Assembly (NCBI GenBank): GCA_002724775.1
Contig: PBPR01000038.1
Span: 34,230-41,816, forward strand
Length of the DNA: 7,587 nt
Source of the DNA: Methanobacteriota archaeon
GTDB lineage: Archaea > Thermoplasmatota > Poseidoniia > MGIII > CG-Epi1
Reading direction: 5' to 3'
Shown here: in pieces, positions 6,786-7,587 of the stretch
How the letters are laid out: the number at the start of each line of letters is the position of its first letter
Position numbering within the stretch: position 1 is the first letter of the stretch
Notes under the pieces: generated by a model
Seen by the model: only the letters and a program-made list of their open reading frames with translations
Told to the model about the DNA's origin: nothing
Database searches by the model: none
Program-made: the position numbers and the translations under genes

Positions 6786-7587
6786 TTTCTTTTTTTTGCT
6801 GATATCAGAGTAATAATTAATATAACAGCTATGAAGTTCAAACTAGGCATGGCGTTATCTTTATCATTCTTGACAATTCCGTTTTGTGCCTCAGAAACTA
6901 GTATATTCTGTTCATAGGATTTTAATTTCCCGTGCCCAGTATCAATTTCTATGCTATATACATATGTTCCAGGGTCTTCAAAGAATAAATCTCCATAGTA
7001 ATAATCCCCTTCTTGTTTCATTGGTATTTTTTGTCCTTCAGCAAGAACCTCAGAATCATACTTAGCAATTACAATATTAACCGAATTTGGATTGGCGTAG
7101 TCAATTATAGCACTAATTTGTACAACATTGTCGGTGAACACATTAGATGGTGCAATAGAATTAATAAGTCCTTTATTTTTAATCTTCAAATTCTTATAAA
7201 TCTTATTTGTGGATCCCCATTCATCTACGCACTCAATTTCTAACAAGCATTCTCCATCATCGTATTTTGTTGAATCCCAAGAAAATGAAACATCTTGTTG
7301 TGTTCTATCTAATTCAATCCATTCCTCCCCATCTACTCTGTATTTTAAGGATTGCAAATCACTGTAGTCTTGGACATTTATCTCAAATTTGGCAGTTGCA
7401 GATATATCTTCTGTATTTGAGTTTAGAGTAATAAATGGAGGATTACTATCAGTTTCAAATGATGCAGATAGATTAGTCTGGTAATCTTGATTATCTATTG
7501 ACCTGATTGTTAAGTCATGCCACCCATCAGTAAATGGTGTCCAATAACTTCCAAAAATATTTCCTCCTTCTGAATCCATGACTCTCC
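6782..7587 (-). CDS. Cell-surface protein with Ig-like domains and C-terminal membrane anchor (N-terminus beyond window)
   Basis: This is the C-terminal part of an exported protein; the molecular function is not identifiable. The frame stays open through the right edge. The ATG at 7577-7579 is probably internal, because no signal peptide follows it and the first residues already look like the middle of a beta-sandwich domain. Numbering from that Met, three beta-rich units can be seen. Residues 1-47 end a domain with W-x5-DG-x4-L-x-I-x3-D. Residues 48-133 are a full domain with the related W-x6-DG-x4-L-x-I-x3-D pattern and RVDGEEW. Residues 134-231 are a third domain ending GTYVYSIEIDTG. A polar linker (232-243), the motif MPS, a hydrophobic segment (about 247-261) and KKRN then close the protein. 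This is the layout of archaeal S-layer or surface proteins anchored at the C-terminus, possibly archaeosortase substrates, though the motif is not canonical PGF. It converges on nnr. Confidence 0.8.
   Translation of the reverse strand, partial: RVMDSEGGNIFGSYWTPFTDGWHDLTIRSIDNQDYQTNLSASFETDSNPPFITLNSNTEDISATAKFEINVQDYSDLQSLKYRVDGEEWIELDRTQQDVSFSWDSTKYDDGECLLEIECVDEWGSTNKIYKNLKIKNKGLINSIAPSNVFTDNVVQISAIIDYANPNSVNIVIAKYDSEVLAEGQKIPMKQEGDYYYGDLFFEDPGTYVYSIEIDTGHGKLKSYEQNILVSEAQNGIVKNDKDNAMPSLNFIAVILIITLISAKKRN
6786..6797 (+). terminator. Poly-T terminator for the pyrE-purD-exchanger-nnr operon
   Basis: Directly after the nnr stop the plus strand reads TTTC followed by eight T, the oligo-U type of signal that ends transcription in archaea without needing a hairpin. 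It lies wholly inside the convergent gene, where the same bases encode part of the Lys-Lys-Arg-Asn C-terminus. The function is inferred from position and base run. Confidence 0.6.

Noticed and set aside
7013..7431. Two overlapping plus-strand frames opposite the surface protein gene
   Set aside because: They are low-complexity Leu/Ile/Asn-rich translations that overlap each other, while the minus-strand frame has consistent Ig-like patterning and a membrane anchor.
7577..7579. ATG as the true start of the surface protein
   Set aside because: The frame continues upstream to the window edge, no signal peptide follows this Met, and the sequence begins in mid-domain; an anchored surface protein should have an export signal further upstream.
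1..7587. A new defence, mobile or otherwise undescribed multi-gene system
   Set aside because: Every long gene except the surface protein fits a known housekeeping or metabolic family, and I saw no direct repeats, inverted terminal repeats, CRISPR-like spacing, integrase or transposase motifs, or tRNA-like folds.

Overview
This 7.6-kb window is AT-rich and densely coding, and it is archaeal. The evidence is a ribosomal protein L15e gene (a family of archaea and eukaryotes), TATA-type sequences placed just upstream of start codons that lack Shine-Dalgarno sites, ATGA stop/start overlaps, and a cell-surface protein with a C-terminal membrane anchor. The gene content and low GC would suit a marine planktonic euryarchaeote (Marine Group II/III, Poseidoniia-like). 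That placement is inference; no rRNA or other decisive marker is present.

Layout. On the minus strand at the left (1-1493) lie L15e and, 39 bases downstream of it, an FAD/NADPH reductase of the sulfite reductase alpha (CysJ)/P450-reductase family that runs off the left edge. A control region of about 90 bases (1494-1586) with near-palindromic TATA motifs separates this pair from a rightward set of genes. The first of these is a lipid kinase of the diacylglycerol/sphingosine kinase superfamily (1587-2624). After a 41-base gap with its own TATA/poly-T element comes a tight operon: pyrE (UMP synthesis), purD (purine synthesis), a Na+/Ca2+-type cation exchanger and a bifunctional NAD(P)H-hydrate repair enzyme (2666-6785). 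The junctions are ATGA, ATGA and a directly abutting TAG/ATG, so translational coupling is likely. A minus-strand surface protein with Ig-like domains and a C-terminal anchor (6782-7587, N-terminus beyond the right edge) converges on the operon. Its stop codon overlaps that of nnr within a single TTAA.

Together the operon joins pyrimidine and purine precursor synthesis with cofactor repair and ion transport, a housekeeping set. The outer genes serve the ribosome, redox metabolism and the cell surface. No tRNA, rRNA, CRISPR array, insertion sequence or integration site was seen, and no gene-free stretch exceeds about 95 bases. I found no convincing new multi-gene system. The most interesting points are a lipid kinase with sphingosine-kinase-like signatures, a reductase made without its flavodoxin domain, and a probable terminator embedded in the lysine codons of the convergent surface gene.
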